NCBI RefSeq assembly: GCF_028330965.1
Contig: NZ_JAQMUB010000032.1
Location: forward strand, 163,014 to 227,013
Direction: 5' to 3'
Origin: Oscillatoria sp. CS-180
Lineage (GTDB): Bacteria; Cyanobacteriota; Cyanobacteriia; Phormidesmidales; Phormidesmidaceae
DNA length: 64,000 nt
In this document: one piece after another, positions 28,628 through 38,222 of the stretch
Position numbering within the stretch: the stretch's first letter is position 1
Layout of the letters: every line of letters starts with the position of its first letter
The notes under the pieces: generated by a model
The model's database searches: none
Seen by the model: only the letters and a program-made list of their open reading frames with translations
What the model was told of the DNA's origin: nothing
Translations under genes and position numbers: made by a program

Positions 28628-31600
28628 ATGACGGCCACTATTCCAACTCTCTCCAGCCAGTACGATCCCTCTATGACTGAGGAGAAATGGCAGCAGCTTT
28701 GGGAAGATCAGCATGTCTTCAAGGCTGATCCTGAGCATCCAGGAGAACCGTTCTGTGTGGTCATTCCCCCACCCAATGTGACAGGCAGCCTACACATGGG
28801 GCATGCCTTTGAAAATGCGCTGATTGATACTTTGGTCCGCTATCAGCGTATGCAGGGCCGCAATACACTTTGGCTGCCAGGAACAGACCATGCCAGCATT
28901 GGCGTACAGACCATTTTGGAGCGAATGCTCAAGGCGGATGGTAAAACACTGGATGACTTGGGGCGCGATCGCTTCCTAGAGCGTGCTTGGCAGTGGAAGG
29001 AAGAATCCGGCGGCACGATTGTTGGACAACTTAGAAAGCTGGGTGTTTCTGTTGATTGGAGCCGTGAGCGCTTCACCATGGATGAAGGGCTTTCCAAAGC
29101 CGTCGTTTCGGCCTTTACTCGCTTGTACGATGAAGGGTTGATTTATCGCGGCAACTATATGGTGAACTGGTGTCCTGCCAGTCAGTCAGCGATTTCTGAT
29201 GTGGAAGTTGAACCCACAGAGGTCAATGGCCATCTGTGGCACTTTCGATATCCCTTAACGGATGGCTCTGGCTTTTTGGAAGTTGCCACGACTCGACCAG
29301 AGACGATGTTGGGTGATACGGCTGTTGCGGTGAATCCAGAAGACGATCGCTACCGTCATCTCGTTGGCAGAACGCTAACTCTACCTATCATTGGACGAGA
29401 AATCCCCGTCATCGCTGATGAATACGTTGATAAGGAATTTGGAACGGGTTGTGTGAAAGTGACGCCAGCCCACGACCCCAATGATTTCGCTATGGGGCAA
29501 CGCCACGATCTGCCCATGATCACGGTGATGAATAAAGACGGCACCATGAATTCTGAAGCTGGGCCGTTTGCGGGACAAGACCGTTTTGAGGCTCGTAAAG
29601 GAGTTGTCAATCGCTTAGAAGAAGAGGGGTTTTTAGTCAAAATCGAAGACTATCAGCACACGGTGCCCTACAGCGATCGCGGCAAGGTTCCTATTGAGCC
29701 ACTGCTCTCTACTCAATGGTTTGTCAAGGTCAAACCTCTAGCAGATAAAGCACTAGACGCGCTAGACAACCACAACTCTCCACAATTTGTTCCAGAGCGT
29801 TGGACTAAGGTTTATCGTGATTGGTTAGTCAATTTGCGCGACTGGTGCATTTCACGTCAGCTTTGGTGGGGACATCAGATTCCCGCTTGGTACATCACGA
29901 GCGAAACGGATGGCGAAATTCGCGACAATACCCCATTTGTTGTGGCGGCCAATTTGGATGAGGCCAAGGCTAAAGCGATCGCACAGTTTGGCGAAAACAT
30001 TACGCTAGAACAAGATCCCGACGTTTTGGATACTTGGTTCTCATCCGGTCTGTGGCCCTTCTCAACAATGGGTTGGCCTGATGAATCAACTAACGACTTT
30101 AAAACCTATTACCCCACGACGACTCTGGTAACGGGATTCGACATCATCTTCTTTTGGGTTGCTCGGATGACGATGATGGCGGGCCATTTCACGGATACCA
30201 TGCCCTTCGAGACGGTTTACATTCACGGTCTTGTCAGGGATGAGAACAACCAGAAAATGTCGAAATCCAAGGGGAACGGTATTGACCCGTTGGTCTTAAT
30301 TGGCAAATATGGTACGGATGCTCTGCGATATACCCTCATTCGTGAAGTGGCAGGTGCCGGGCAAGATATTCGTCTGGAATACAACCGTGCTACTGATGAA
30401 TCTGTTTCTGTAGAAGCGTCTCGGAACTTTACCAACAAGCTTTGGAATGCTGCCCGTTTCGCCATGATGAATCTAGGCGGTCAGTCCCCTGCGCAATTGG
30501 GTAAACCTGATACTCAACATTTGGAACTTGCAGATCGCTGGATTCTATCGCGGTACAACGGCGTTGTTCAGCGCGTCCATGACTACATGGGTAAATATGG
30601 ATTGGGTGAAGCGGCGAAGGAGCTATACGACTTCATTTGGGGAGATTTTTGTGATTGGTACATTGAGCTAGTCAAGGCTCGTTTGCAAGGAGAAGGACCT
30701 TCCAAGCGAGTCGCTCAGCAGACGTTGGCTTCTGTTCTCGATGGCATTCTGCGACTGCTACATCCCTTTATGCCGCACATCACAGAAGAAATCTGGCACA
30801 CCCTGAATCAAGCAACGGATAACCAGTTTTTGGCATTACAAGACTATCCAATTGCTGACTTGCAGGCGATCGATGCCGAGCTGGAAAAAGACTTTGACTT
30901 GTTGATTGACACCCTGCGAACTATCCGAAACCTGCGAGCTGAGGCTGGAATTAAGCCTAACGCTCAGATTGAAACTATCCTGCAATCCGACAATCCCAAA
31001 GAGCGCCGAATTTTACAGTCGACTCAAAGCTACATTCAATCCCTTGGCAAAGTTGAAACGCTCACTGTTCAAGCGAGTCCAAAACTGACTCCCTCAAAAG
31101 CTGGTGATGCTACAGTCGTTCGTTCCGAAAACGTTGACTCTGAAAGCGTTCATCTTGAGGGCATGACAGCAGAGATCGTGGATTTCTGGATCACGATGCG
31201 TCCCCTTTTGGAAGAACCGCTGACTTATTTAGAGCGCTTCTTCAGTAATTTTCGTCGACCTATGACGTTTTTTCTGCTGCTGTTCGTTCTTGTGATTTTG
31301 CTACAGATTCTGCTTGCCGTTGCCAATACCCTCGACAGTATTCCGCTTGTTGCTCCTTTCTTGAAGCTGGTTGGCATAGGATACACTATCTGGTTTGTCG
31401 GTCAGAAGCTTCTGTATGCCGATCAGCGACGTCAAACATTGGCTAACTTTGATCGGTCTCGTCGAGAAATCGTCGGTGAAGCTAAGGAATGGTTGGAAAA
31501 TCGTTCCACTACCGAGCCTTACTCAACGGAGGCGATCGCTCTTCCTGTGGCTCAAGAGGCGGCTGATACTGCCGAGCATGTGCAATCAACCGCACCGTCC

Positions 31601-31918
31601 GAACTGCCAGCTGAGCAGATAGAATCACCAGAACAAACAGAATCATCAAAATCACCCGTAAAAATGTTTGCGGGTGTAACAGGAACCGTACAGGTCCTCA
31701 TTCCCTTAACGGGTTTAGTCGATGTTGACGCGCTTAAAGCAAAAATCGAGAAGGACCTCACCAAAGTAGAAGGTGAAATTAAATCTTTATCAGGACGATT
31801 AAGCAATCCAGGATTCGTGAACAAAGCGCCTGCAGAAGTGGTGCAAGGTGCTCGTGATGCGCTTGCTGAGGCTGAAACTCAAGCAAAAATTCTAAAATCC
31901 CGCTTGGAAATGCTGTAA
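28628..31918 (+). CDS. valS: Valyl-tRNA synthetase with inserted CAAD membrane domain
   Basis: A 1096-residue class I synthetase charging tRNA-Val. The HIGH-type motif is [13 protein letters not shown] (about residues 49-61) and KMSKS lies at about 544-548. Residues about 846-960 are an insertion between the anticodon-binding domain and the C-terminal coiled-coil arm. It contains two membrane helices (near 878-900 and 908-930) and amphipathic flanks. This matches the cyanobacterial aminoacyl-tRNA synthetase appended domain (CAAD), known to attach some synthetases to thylakoid membranes. The C-terminal arm ([19 protein letters not shown] onward) is intact. GGAAG lies about 8 bases before the ATG. 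Confidence 0.96.
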   Translation: MTATIPTLSSQYDPSMTEEKWQQLWEDQHVFKADPEHPGEPFCVVIPPPNVTGSLHMGHAFENALIDTLVRYQRMQGRNTLWLPGTDHASIGVQTILERMLKADGKTLDDLGRDRFLERAWQWKEESGGTIVGQLRKLGVSVDWSRERFTMDEGLSKAVVSAFTRLYDEGLIYRGNYMVNWCPASQSAISDVEVEPTEVNGHLWHFRYPLTDGSGFLEVATTRPETMLGDTAVAVNPEDDRYRHLVGRTLTLPIIGREIPVIADEYVDKEFGTGCVKVTPAHDPNDFAMGQRHDLPMITVMNKDGTMNSEAGPFAGQDRFEARKGVVNRLEEEGFLVKIEDYQHTVPYSDRGKVPIEPLLSTQWFVKVKPLADKALDALDNHNSPQFVPERWTKVYRDWLVNLRDWCISRQLWWGHQIPAWYITSETDGEIRDNTPFVVAANLDEAKAKAIAQFGENITLEQDPDVLDTWFSSGLWPFSTMGWPDESTNDFKTYYPTTTLVTGFDIIFFWVARMTMMAGHFTDTMPFETVYIHGLVRDENNQKMSKSKGNGIDPLVLIGKYGTDALRYTLIREVAGAGQDIRLEYNRATDESVSVEASRNFTNKLWNAARFAMMNLGGQSPAQLGKPDTQHLELADRWILSRYNGVVQRVHDYMGKYGLGEAAKELYDFIWGDFCDWYIELVKARLQGEGPSKRVAQQTLASVLDGILRLLHPFMPHITEEIWHTLNQATDNQFLALQDYPIADLQAIDAELEKDFDLLIDTLRTIRNLRAEAGIKPNAQIETILQSDNPKERRILQSTQSYIQSLGKVETLTVQASPKLTPSKAGDATVVRSENVDSESVHLEGMTAEIVDFWITMRPLLEEPLTYLERFFSNFRRPMTFFLLLFVLVILLQILLAVANTLDSIPLVAPFLKLVGIGYTIWFVGQKLLYADQRRQTLANFDRSRREIVGEAKEWLENRSTTEPYSTEAIALPVAQEAADTAEHVQSTAPSELPAEQIESPEQTESSKSPVKMFAGVTGTVQVLIPLTGLVDVDALKAKIEKDLTKVEGEIKSLSGRLSNPGFVNKAPAEVVQGARDALAEAETQAKILKSRLEML

Positions 31919-32538
31919 TTTCGTCAGAATTTCTTAGAGAGAAACCCCTTAAACGGTGAACTTTAGAGTGGTAGGTTTCTAGCTCAAGTCCCTCTGATAG
32001 GGATGCGGTATTTTCGATCTCATTTTTTTCTTTGCCTTCCAGATTCGCCCATGTAGAAGCGCAAACATTCTGTTCTTTACCAGGCTAGTAGTCCTCAAGG
32101 ATGCATTGTTCTGGCAGAGAACTTGCTAATGAGATTGCCCTCATAGAGTGCTGAATCTAGAGTGCTAAATTTTCTTCTGATTCAACCGCACACCCTAGAG
32201 CTTTACCTACCGTAATTGTCTCAACACCCAAGGAAATCGCACGCCGCCTTATAGCTTTAGCCATCTAGGCTTGTGTACCCAATAGCATCCAAGTGCTTAG
32301 CCCATAGCTAGATGGCTCGCCGTCTTGTTCTAGCAAAACTGGCGACGGCTATAGATGAAGTTGGCTTAGCAGTTTCGTTCAGTATTTTTGCCGTCAAAGC
32401 TGCTCCACAGCTTCTATATGCTGGGAGAAAGCAGGGCTGCTTTTAGAACTGCTCTACCAACATCAGGTGTGATCCATTGAGTACTGAGACGATTCGTGGT
32501 TACTAGCTAACCTCCAGGGTTATTACACCGAAATTTGC
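31919..32538. other. Gene-free interval with tandem and inverted repeats
   Basis: 620 bases with no convincing gene. TAGAGTGCT occurs twice, 14 bases apart (32144-32157 and 32158-32171). A perfect 10-bp inverted repeat AGCCATCTAG / CTAGATGGCT lies at 32259-32268 and 32308-32317. Two short open frames (minus 32157-32264; plus 32312-32446) have no ribosome site and are not called as genes. The interval could be decayed coding DNA or a regulatory region for the following glycosyltransferase. Confidence 0.4.
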
Positions 32539-33471
32539 ATGAAATTCAGTATCGTCATTACGACACATAATCGGCTCGAATTTCTTAAACGAGCGATCGC
32601 ATCTTCATTAAATCAGACTGTACCCTGCGAGGTTGTCGTGGTCGACGATGCCTCTACCGATGGAACTGAACGCTATGTTCGTGGCCTAGGTGATCAAGTT
32701 GTCTACCAGCGAAACTCGCAGAATCTCAACCATGCCGGAAGTGTCAACGCTGGAGTTCAGATTGCGACAGGAGATTGGATCAAATTTCTGGATGACGATG
32801 ACTACTTAGCCGAAGACTGCATTGAGAAAATGCAGCAGGCGATCGCACGTCATCCGAAGGCGGTCATTTGCTCCTGTGGTTCCATTCAGGTGGATGAGCA
32901 AGGGAATGAACTCAAGCGCACAGGACTAATCGGTCCTAGTCAAACTTTCTTCATCCCAAAAGAGGCTATTCACTACGGCATGCTGCTTGAGCAAGCCCCC
33001 TTTGGGACTCCGGTTCAAGTGGCATCACTGCGGGATGCTTTTCTAAAAGCGGATGGTTGGGATACCACCATGACAACCAACTATGATGACATCGATGCCT
33101 GGATCAGAATTGCGGAACATGGCGATGCTCTCTTTCTCAGTGAACCTCTCGCCTATCGCACCCTTTGGTCAGGTGGCTTTGAACAGAAAAAAGATTTGCA
33201 CTATCGAGTTGACCTGAATCTCACCATTAAGCAGCGGATCTATGAGCGCGTGAACGAAGAGTACCGGGCTAAATGTCCTTCGATGAAAGCCATTAGCCGC
33301 TATGTCCGTCTCCATTGGGGATTGGTTGCTTTACTACAGCGAAAATGGGCGATCGCGCGGACTTTGAGTTTTCCAGCTTGTCTCTATCCAAACGTTTGGA
33401 GCTTGTTTTGGCGTATTCGCCTAACCCGCCGTCGTGCATCAGGTGGTTTGGTGCCCAAGTTGAAGGTCTAA
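32539..33471 (+). CDS. Family 2 glycosyltransferase
   Basis: A 310-residue GT-A fold enzyme. The nucleotide-sugar site is visible as FSIVITTHNRLEFLKRAI, VVVDDASTDGT, and the metal-binding acidic stretch WIKFLDDDDYL at about 93-103. It has no membrane segment. It probably adds a sugar to a surface polysaccharide or lipid carrier; donor and acceptor are unknown. It is a single gene closed by a strong terminator 34 bases downstream. Confidence 0.85.
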   Translation: MKFSIVITTHNRLEFLKRAIASSLNQTVPCEVVVVDDASTDGTERYVRGLGDQVVYQRNSQNLNHAGSVNAGVQIATGDWIKFLDDDDYLAEDCIEKMQQAIARHPKAVICSCGSIQVDEQGNELKRTGLIGPSQTFFIPKEAIHYGMLLEQAPFGTPVQVASLRDAFLKADGWDTTMTTNYDDIDAWIRIAEHGDALFLSEPLAYRTLWSGGFEQKKDLHYRVDLNLTIKQRIYERVNEEYRAKCPSMKAISRYVRLHWGLVALLQRKWAIARTLSFPACLYPNVWSLFWRIRLTRRRASGGLVPKLKV

Positions 33472-33504
33472 GTTTGGTGTCTACTGGGCGTTATTCCTGC
33501 TGAG

Positions 33505-33538
33505 AAGCCTTACTCATTTGAGTAAGGCTTTGTTTTTT
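33505..33538 (+). terminator. Rho-independent terminator after the glycosyltransferase
   Basis: An 11-bp perfect stem AAGCCTTACTC / GAGTAAGGCTT (33505-33515 with 33520-33530) with a 4-base loop, followed by TGTTTTTT. It also lies just past the stop of the convergent GntR-type gene and could serve it weakly. Confidence 0.9.
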
Positions 33539-33545
33539 AGTCAAG

Positions 33546-34535
33546 CTAATTCTCTAAGCCTAATTCTCGCTTAAGTAGACTGATTGATTTTTCACCGATG
33601 TAGTTATCGCAGACGATGATTTGAGGTGAGCGGATAAGATCTTCACGAGCACTAGAGATGGCTTGCTTTACATAGGGCAAACTCGTTTGGTCGAATACCA
33701 CAATAGTCTGAGCACTGTGAACCAGAGCATTCAGCTTATAGGCGTCTTCTGTTTGAGCCGTCATCACTAAAATATTGTCTCCTCTTAGGCTGTAGGCGAT
33801 GACTTCAGCTGCTCTAAGAATACCGGAGCTTAAACTGACCATTCCTAGACAGGTATCTTCTGGTAGGTCTTTCAGAAGCCCTAATTCACGACTGTAATCG
33901 TAGATATCGATAGGAATAACTCGAACTGATTTGGGTCCAGCGATCGCTTCAGCTTCGGCTAAGAAATATCGGCTAGTGACAACCGTTCCAGATCGAGCTT
34001 GAGCCAGAACGTCATCTAAATCTTCCAAAGCAACTAGCTGCACGGGAATATGAAGAGCCGCCTCTAATTCTCGAACGATCAGTTCGCCGGCTCCCAGATC
34101 CTGCTTTTGAACGGTGACCAAAACCCGAGCACTACATCTTAGTCGCCAGTCAACCTCGGCAAAGAAAAGCTCACGGGCTTGATTGAGGGAACACCCCTGC
34201 CGCAACAGCTCATCTAAAACATCCTCAACAACTTTGCGGGCTTTCGGAAACTTATCCCATAACCCGAGATGAGGACGTGAACTTTCTACTGAAGAATGTG
34301 CTCTAACATAGATGCCCGAACCTGGTTGGGCTTCAACAACTCCGGCTTCCTCTAATTGACGATAAACCTTGCTAATAGTGTTGCGATGCAAGCCCGTTTG
34401 CATGGCTAATTGGCGAGTGCTGGGTAACCGATAGCCCGGCGGAAATTGCCGAGATGCGATCGCAAACCACAGCTGGTCATACAACTGAGTCGATGCTGGA
34501 ATCTCACTATCGGTCTGAATATGAAACTTAAGCAC
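33546..34535 (-). CDS. GntR-type winged-helix transcriptional regulator
   Basis: About 329 residues from the GTG at 34535, chosen because GGAGAG stands 6 bases upstream; the open frame itself extends 12 codons further. Residues about 10-75 are a GntR winged helix (YDQLWFAIASRQFPPGYRLP, then RQLAMQTGLHRNTISKVYRQ). The remaining ~250 residues are not an aminotransferase, FadR or UTRA domain that I can recognise; they look like alpha/beta periplasmic-binding-like folds (VTSRYFLAEAEAIAG). The gene ends next to the convergent glycosyltransferase terminator and lies immediately downstream of the BMC shell-protein gene, on the same strand. Confidence 0.82.
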   Translation of the reverse strand: MLKFHIQTDSEIPASTQLYDQLWFAIASRQFPPGYRLPSTRQLAMQTGLHRNTISKVYRQLEEAGVVEAQPGSGIYVRAHSSVESSRPHLGLWDKFPKARKVVEDVLDELLRQGCSLNQARELFFAEVDWRLRCSARVLVTVQKQDLGAGELIVRELEAALHIPVQLVALEDLDDVLAQARSGTVVTSRYFLAEAEAIAGPKSVRVIPIDIYDYSRELGLLKDLPEDTCLGMVSLSSGILRAAEVIAYSLRGDNILVMTAQTEDAYKLNALVHSAQTIVVFDQTSLPYVKQAISSAREDLIRSPQIIVCDNYIGEKSISLLKRELGLEN

Positions 34536-34724
34536 AACTGGCTCTCCCAATAAACGCCGAGGCAAGGGCAACTCTATAGAATAGGAAACTCAACTTTGGA
34601 GACTAGGGAAGTTAGCCTCGCTGACTTTAAGGCTGAATCACTTAGTCGAATAATTAATGTAAATTCAATAAAATTTGACACTTTTCTCTCAACAGATACT
34701 GAGTTTTTTGCCGGAGGGAGTGAT

Positions 34725-35063
34725 TTAATCGTCCAACCAACCAGCGGTATCATCTGATGAATGTTGTGAACCGTGAAGCCAAGGCCGCCAACTCGGGTCA
34801 GCAGAGTTATCAGGGCAAGGCAAAACGTGGTGACCCAACACAATTGCGCCCGACTGTTCATCCAAGGAATTAATGGCTGCTGAAAGAGCTGCTTTCACTG
34901 CACCCGTCAGTCCTTTCACAATAACGCTGATACGTCCTGTGCCTGTGTTTTCAATCCCGACCACTTCTACTTCCGCAGCCTTACCCATGATATCGGCGAC
35001 AACAAGTGCGGTTGGTATTCCGCAGGTTTCAATAATTCCAATTGCGTATTGCGCTCTTTTCAA
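34725..35063 (-). CDS. Standalone BMC-domain shell protein (CcmK-like)
   Basis: A single bacterial-microcompartment domain (YAIGIIETCGIPTALVVADI; GRISVIVKGLTGAVKAALSA). Such proteins form hexamers that tile carboxysome shells. The open frame begins with GTG at 35093, but the TTG at 35063 is preceded by GGAGAAG at proper spacing and starts right at the domain, giving 112 residues. The pore loop reads ENTGTG, where CcmK1/2 have KIGSG, so pore selectivity may differ. The C-terminal ~25 residues are an acidic, Trp-containing tail (WRPWLHGSQHSSDDTAGWLD). No other ccm gene is nearby. Confidence 0.85.
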   Translation of the reverse strand: MKRAQYAIGIIETCGIPTALVVADIMGKAAEVEVVGIENTGTGRISVIVKGLTGAVKAALSAAINSLDEQSGAIVLGHHVLPCPDNSADPSWRPWLHGSQHSSDDTAGWLDD

Positions 35064-35084
35064 ACGTCTTCTCCGTGCGACTTC

Positions 35085-35110
35085 GCAATTCACCTACGCA
35101 GTTCACCTAC
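35085..35110. repeat. Tandem 13-base repeat at the BMC gene start
   Basis: GCAATTCACCTAC (35085-35097) is followed directly by GCAGTTCACCTAC (35098-35110), one mismatch in 13. The pair spans the predicted transcription start of the BMC gene, where a repressor could act. It could be an operator for the neighbouring GntR-type regulator, though GntR sites are usually inverted repeats. Confidence 0.55.
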
Positions 35111-35116
35111 AAAGAA

Positions 35117-35146
35117 ATTATAAAAAGCCTTCGAAAGTCTCCTCAA
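35117..35146 (-). promoter_or_regulatory. Predicted sigma-70-type promoter of the BMC gene
   Basis: On the minus strand TTGAGG (35141-35146) is 18 bases upstream of a perfect TATAAT (35117-35122). Transcription would start near 35110, at the edge of the tandem repeats. The position between two divergent genes fits a promoter for the BMC gene. Confidence 0.55.
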
Positions 35147-35186
35147 ACCTGCTTTTAATAAAATCGTTCGTACATGAAGAGTCGTT

Positions 35187-35945
35187 ATGGCCGCTTCTCT
35201 GCCGATTGTTACAGCTACAGTTTATACAAATAGCGAAAATATCAGCGTTCCTGCTTACTTAGCACATCCTGTGAACGCGACTGGATGCCCCATTGTGATC
35301 GTTATTCAAGAGGTTTTTGGCGTTAATGCTCATATTAAAGATGTAGCTGACCGCATTGCCCACGAAGGCTATATCGCGATCGCGCCTCACATCTATCATC
35401 GTCAAGCGCCGGGGTTTGAGGTTGGCTATGGCGAGGCTGACCTAGCGCTAGGACGACAGTACAAAAATGGGACACGAGCCGATGAGTTGCTGAGTGATAT
35501 CAGAGCTGCGATCGCCTATGGCCGCTCGAACTTTGATAGTAGGCTCAATAAGGTCGGTTGCATTGGGTTTTGCTTCGGGGGCCACGTTGCGTATTTGGCT
35601 GCCACGTTGCCTGATGTAGCGGCAACGGCCTCTTTCTATGGTGCCGGAATTTGTAGCTTTACTCCCGGTGGAACTACGCCAACGGTGTCTCGGACATCTG
35701 AGATTCAAGGCAAGGTGTATGGATTTTTTGGACTACAAGATCCGCTGATTCCAACCTCGGATATGGATGAAATTGAGGCAGCGCTACACCACTGCGGAGT
35801 CGATCATCAGATTTATCGATACCCCAACGCCGGACACGGCTTTTTCTGCGATCAGCGAGAAAGCTATGACCAATCCTCTGCTGAGGACGCCTGGTTCCAC
35901 GTTCTGTCCTTATATGAAGATACGTTGAAGCCAACTCGACTCTAG
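35187..35945 (+). CDS. Dienelactone hydrolase family protein
   Basis: A 252-residue alpha/beta hydrolase. The nucleophile is Cys in GCIGFCFGGHV (about residue 128), the acid Asp is in GLQDPLIP and the His in NAGHGFFC; this Cys-Asp-His triad is typical of the family. True dienelactone hydrolases open chlorocatechol-derived lactones, but most bacterial members have unknown esterase roles. There are no catechol genes nearby. The gene is divergent from the BMC shell-protein gene, with 93-123 bases between them. Confidence 0.88.
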   Translation: MAASLPIVTATVYTNSENISVPAYLAHPVNATGCPIVIVIQEVFGVNAHIKDVADRIAHEGYIAIAPHIYHRQAPGFEVGYGEADLALGRQYKNGTRADELLSDIRAAIAYGRSNFDSRLNKVGCIGFCFGGHVAYLAATLPDVAATASFYGAGICSFTPGGTTPTVSRTSEIQGKVYGFFGLQDPLIPTSDMDEIEAALHHCGVDHQIYRYPNAGHGFFCDQRESYDQSSAEDAWFHVLSLYEDTLKPTRL

Positions 35946-36240
35946 GGAGAAGATACGCTGAAGTGATCTAGCTAGAAGCTCCAATAAAAAATAGAGAAGG
36001 TCAATATTCTATATACTGATTCAGGTGCATCTGTTCAGGAATCCGTAGTAACGACATTGTTGTCTCAGAAATTGGTCCATAGATTTGGAAACGAGCGTAT
36101 GAGGCAACTTTCTTCGCGACTGGGAAATGGGACTGACGTTTGAAATGACTTCGATATCAAGCAAAGTTACAATAGCCCAGTTAAGAAATTTCCTTTAATC
36201 GCTGTGTCTATAGGCAAGTTCATTCCAAAAAGGATTCAGG

Positions 36241-37053
36241 ATGCCTCGTCAAACTTATTCAGAACTCAAAGGTGAAACAGCTGAACTGCTTCAGCAATAT
36301 CATCAATATAAACAGCCGAAACTACGCAACCGTTTAGTTAGTTTGAATTTGGGTTTGGTTCGTCGCGAGGCTCATCGTTGGATCCGTCAGTCTGATGAAT
36401 CCTTTGATGACTTGATGCAAGTGGGCAGTCTAGGCTTGATTCGGGCCATCGAACGATTTGACCTCTCCAAAGGATATGCGTTCAGTTCATTTGCTATTCC
36501 CTACATTCGAGGAGAGATTCAGCACTATCTCCGCGATCGTAGTGCGACTGTCCGCATTCCTCGCAAATGGCAAAGTTTGGCACATCAGTCTCGACAAGCT
36601 ATTCATACATTACGAACAGAGCTGAATCGTCAGCCTACCGAGCAAGAGATTGCTGGCTTTCTTGACATCTCCCTTGAGGAGTGGAGCGAGGTAAAGCTGG
36701 CTGTTCGCAATCGCTCCTTGCTGAGTCTGGATGCGCCTATGCTAGAAGAGGACTCAGATTCAGCTTCTCTGTCGGATGTACTGCCTGATCCTAAATATCG
36801 AAGCTTTCAGCTAGCAGAAGAAGATCGTATTCGGCTCCACCAAGCATTACAACAGCTTGAAGACAAAACACGCAGCATTTTAGAATTTGTATTCCTTCAA
36901 GATCTGACTCAGAAGGAAACTGCTGAACGACTTGGAATTAGCTCTGTGACGGTTTCCCGCCGAGTTAAGCAAGGTCTAAAGCATCTCAAGAGCCTAATGG
37001 TATCTTCGCCAGAAGACGAAACTGCTCAAAACGTTCCATCTGCTGAGAATTGA
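36241..37053 (+). CDS. sigF: Group 3 RNA polymerase sigma factor SigF
   Basis: A 270-residue sigma-70 family protein. Region 2 runs from about 30 to 105 (FDDLMQVGSLGLIRAIERFD; FSSFAIPYIRGEIQHYLRDR), region 3 about 115-160, region 4 about 205-258 with the helix-turn-helix TQKETAERLGISSVTVSRRV. It lacks region 1.1, and the sequence fits cyanobacterial SigF, which in Synechocystis is needed for type IV pili and phototaxis. It begins after a 295-base gap and is followed at 46 bases by a membrane protein gene. Confidence 0.9.
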   Translation: MPRQTYSELKGETAELLQQYHQYKQPKLRNRLVSLNLGLVRREAHRWIRQSDESFDDLMQVGSLGLIRAIERFDLSKGYAFSSFAIPYIRGEIQHYLRDRSATVRIPRKWQSLAHQSRQAIHTLRTELNRQPTEQEIAGFLDISLEEWSEVKLAVRNRSLLSLDAPMLEEDSDSASLSDVLPDPKYRSFQLAEEDRIRLHQALQQLEDKTRSILEFVFLQDLTQKETAERLGISSVTVSRRVKQGLKHLKSLMVSSPEDETAQNVPSAEN

Positions 37054-37099
37054 GCTATCTTTTAGGAACATTGGCGAAGGTGAGCTTGGAGGCAGCGTC

Positions 37100-38134
37100 A
37101 TGGGCGCTATGGCATTTTTAATACTTTTAGGGTTAGGGATTTTATTATCCTTTCTGGGATGGCTTATTGGGACTATTGATGCCTTCCGGGTGAGTACCCT
37201 TTGGGGTGTCTTAGCCTTGCTAGTTCCTTTTGCAGTCTTGGTTTATGGTGTTAAATTCCAGAACCGAAAATGGGCGCGCAATAGCCTGATCATGAATTTG
37301 CTTGGATTAGGCAGTTCTTTGCTATCGCTTCCTCTATTGGGAGGGCGGCTAGCTCAACGAACTGCAGAATTGGAGCAAGAGGCTTTAGATGATCTCATGG
37401 TCGAGGAAGCCCCTCTGGATCCTGAAGCTACAGAGGACGGTGTAGCCGGAACTCCTGCCGAGGGAGAAGATGAAGCACTGTTCCAAGAGGCAATGTTGCC
37501 GGGTTTGCCTACGGCTGCTGAAATTGCCCGAGCGGAGCTATTGCCGTCAACTGATCCAAATGAGCGGATTAAAGAGATCGACCGCGAACGCACTGATCCC
37601 TATGCTTATGTTCCAATTCCTCCGGTAGTCCAATCACCCCCTGCGCCTGAAGATGCACCCAATAATGCTGGCTCTCCCCCTTCTCCTAATCAAGCGGGAG
37701 GCCAAGCCCAGCCTACTAGCCCAGGAGGAACGAATGCGACGGCTCCTGGCGGTGTTGCTGGTGAAGATGGGCAATCTCCTCCGGAAACATCACCGACTGA
37801 ATCACTCCCCGTTCTACCGCCGCCAACCGTTACTGCGGCTCAAGTTGAAATTTCGGGTGTGGCTAACGTTGATGGCGAAAACTACGCTATCGTCAAAGCA
37901 CCTGGTGAACCCTCAAGCCGATACGTAAAGGTCGGCGATCGCCTTTCAAACGGTACTGTCTTAGTCAAGCGCATCGAGAACCGACCGGGTGGACCCCTTC
38001 CGGTTGTTGTGCTTGAGGAAAGGGGCGAGGAAATTGCTTTACCCGTCGGTTCCAATGTGGGAAGTTCTGAGGAAACTGCCGCTGCGATGCCGATCTCTCC
38101 AGCGAACATAGCGGCTTTACCGGTCTTGCCCTAG
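37100..38134 (+). CDS. Membrane protein with Pro-rich linker, downstream of sigF
   Basis: A 344-residue protein of unknown function. Three hydrophobic segments at about 4-24, 30-50 and 62-82 are followed by an acidic stretch, then a Pro/Gly/Thr-rich low-complexity linker (about 170-245). A C-terminal small beta domain follows (about 250-325: VEISGVANVDGENYAIVKAP, RYVKVGDRLSNGTVLVKRIE). The end resembles the periplasmic C domain of PilP/GspC-type assembly proteins, which is a guess from pattern only. Being next to sigF, a regulator of pili, would fit such a role. Confidence 0.6.
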   Translation: MGAMAFLILLGLGILLSFLGWLIGTIDAFRVSTLWGVLALLVPFAVLVYGVKFQNRKWARNSLIMNLLGLGSSLLSLPLLGGRLAQRTAELEQEALDDLMVEEAPLDPEATEDGVAGTPAEGEDEALFQEAMLPGLPTAAEIARAELLPSTDPNERIKEIDRERTDPYAYVPIPPVVQSPPAPEDAPNNAGSPPSPNQAGGQAQPTSPGGTNATAPGGVAGEDGQSPPETSPTESLPVLPPPTVTAAQVEISGVANVDGENYAIVKAPGEPSSRYVKVGDRLSNGTVLVKRIENRPGGPLPVVVLEERGEEIALPVGSNVGSSEETAAAMPISPANIAALPVLP

Positions 38135-38222
38135 TGGTCTGTCGAGCTTGAAAACATAGGTGTCGTAAATAATCTTCCTGTATTTGCCAGGTCGTTCTTG
38201 GGCTCAGCGTTTGATGAGTTCT

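Noticed and set aside
32157..32446. Two short frames (35 and 44 codons) on opposite strands
   Set aside because: No ribosome site; they overlap the inverted repeat and I see no support for translation. Listed only as part of the interval.
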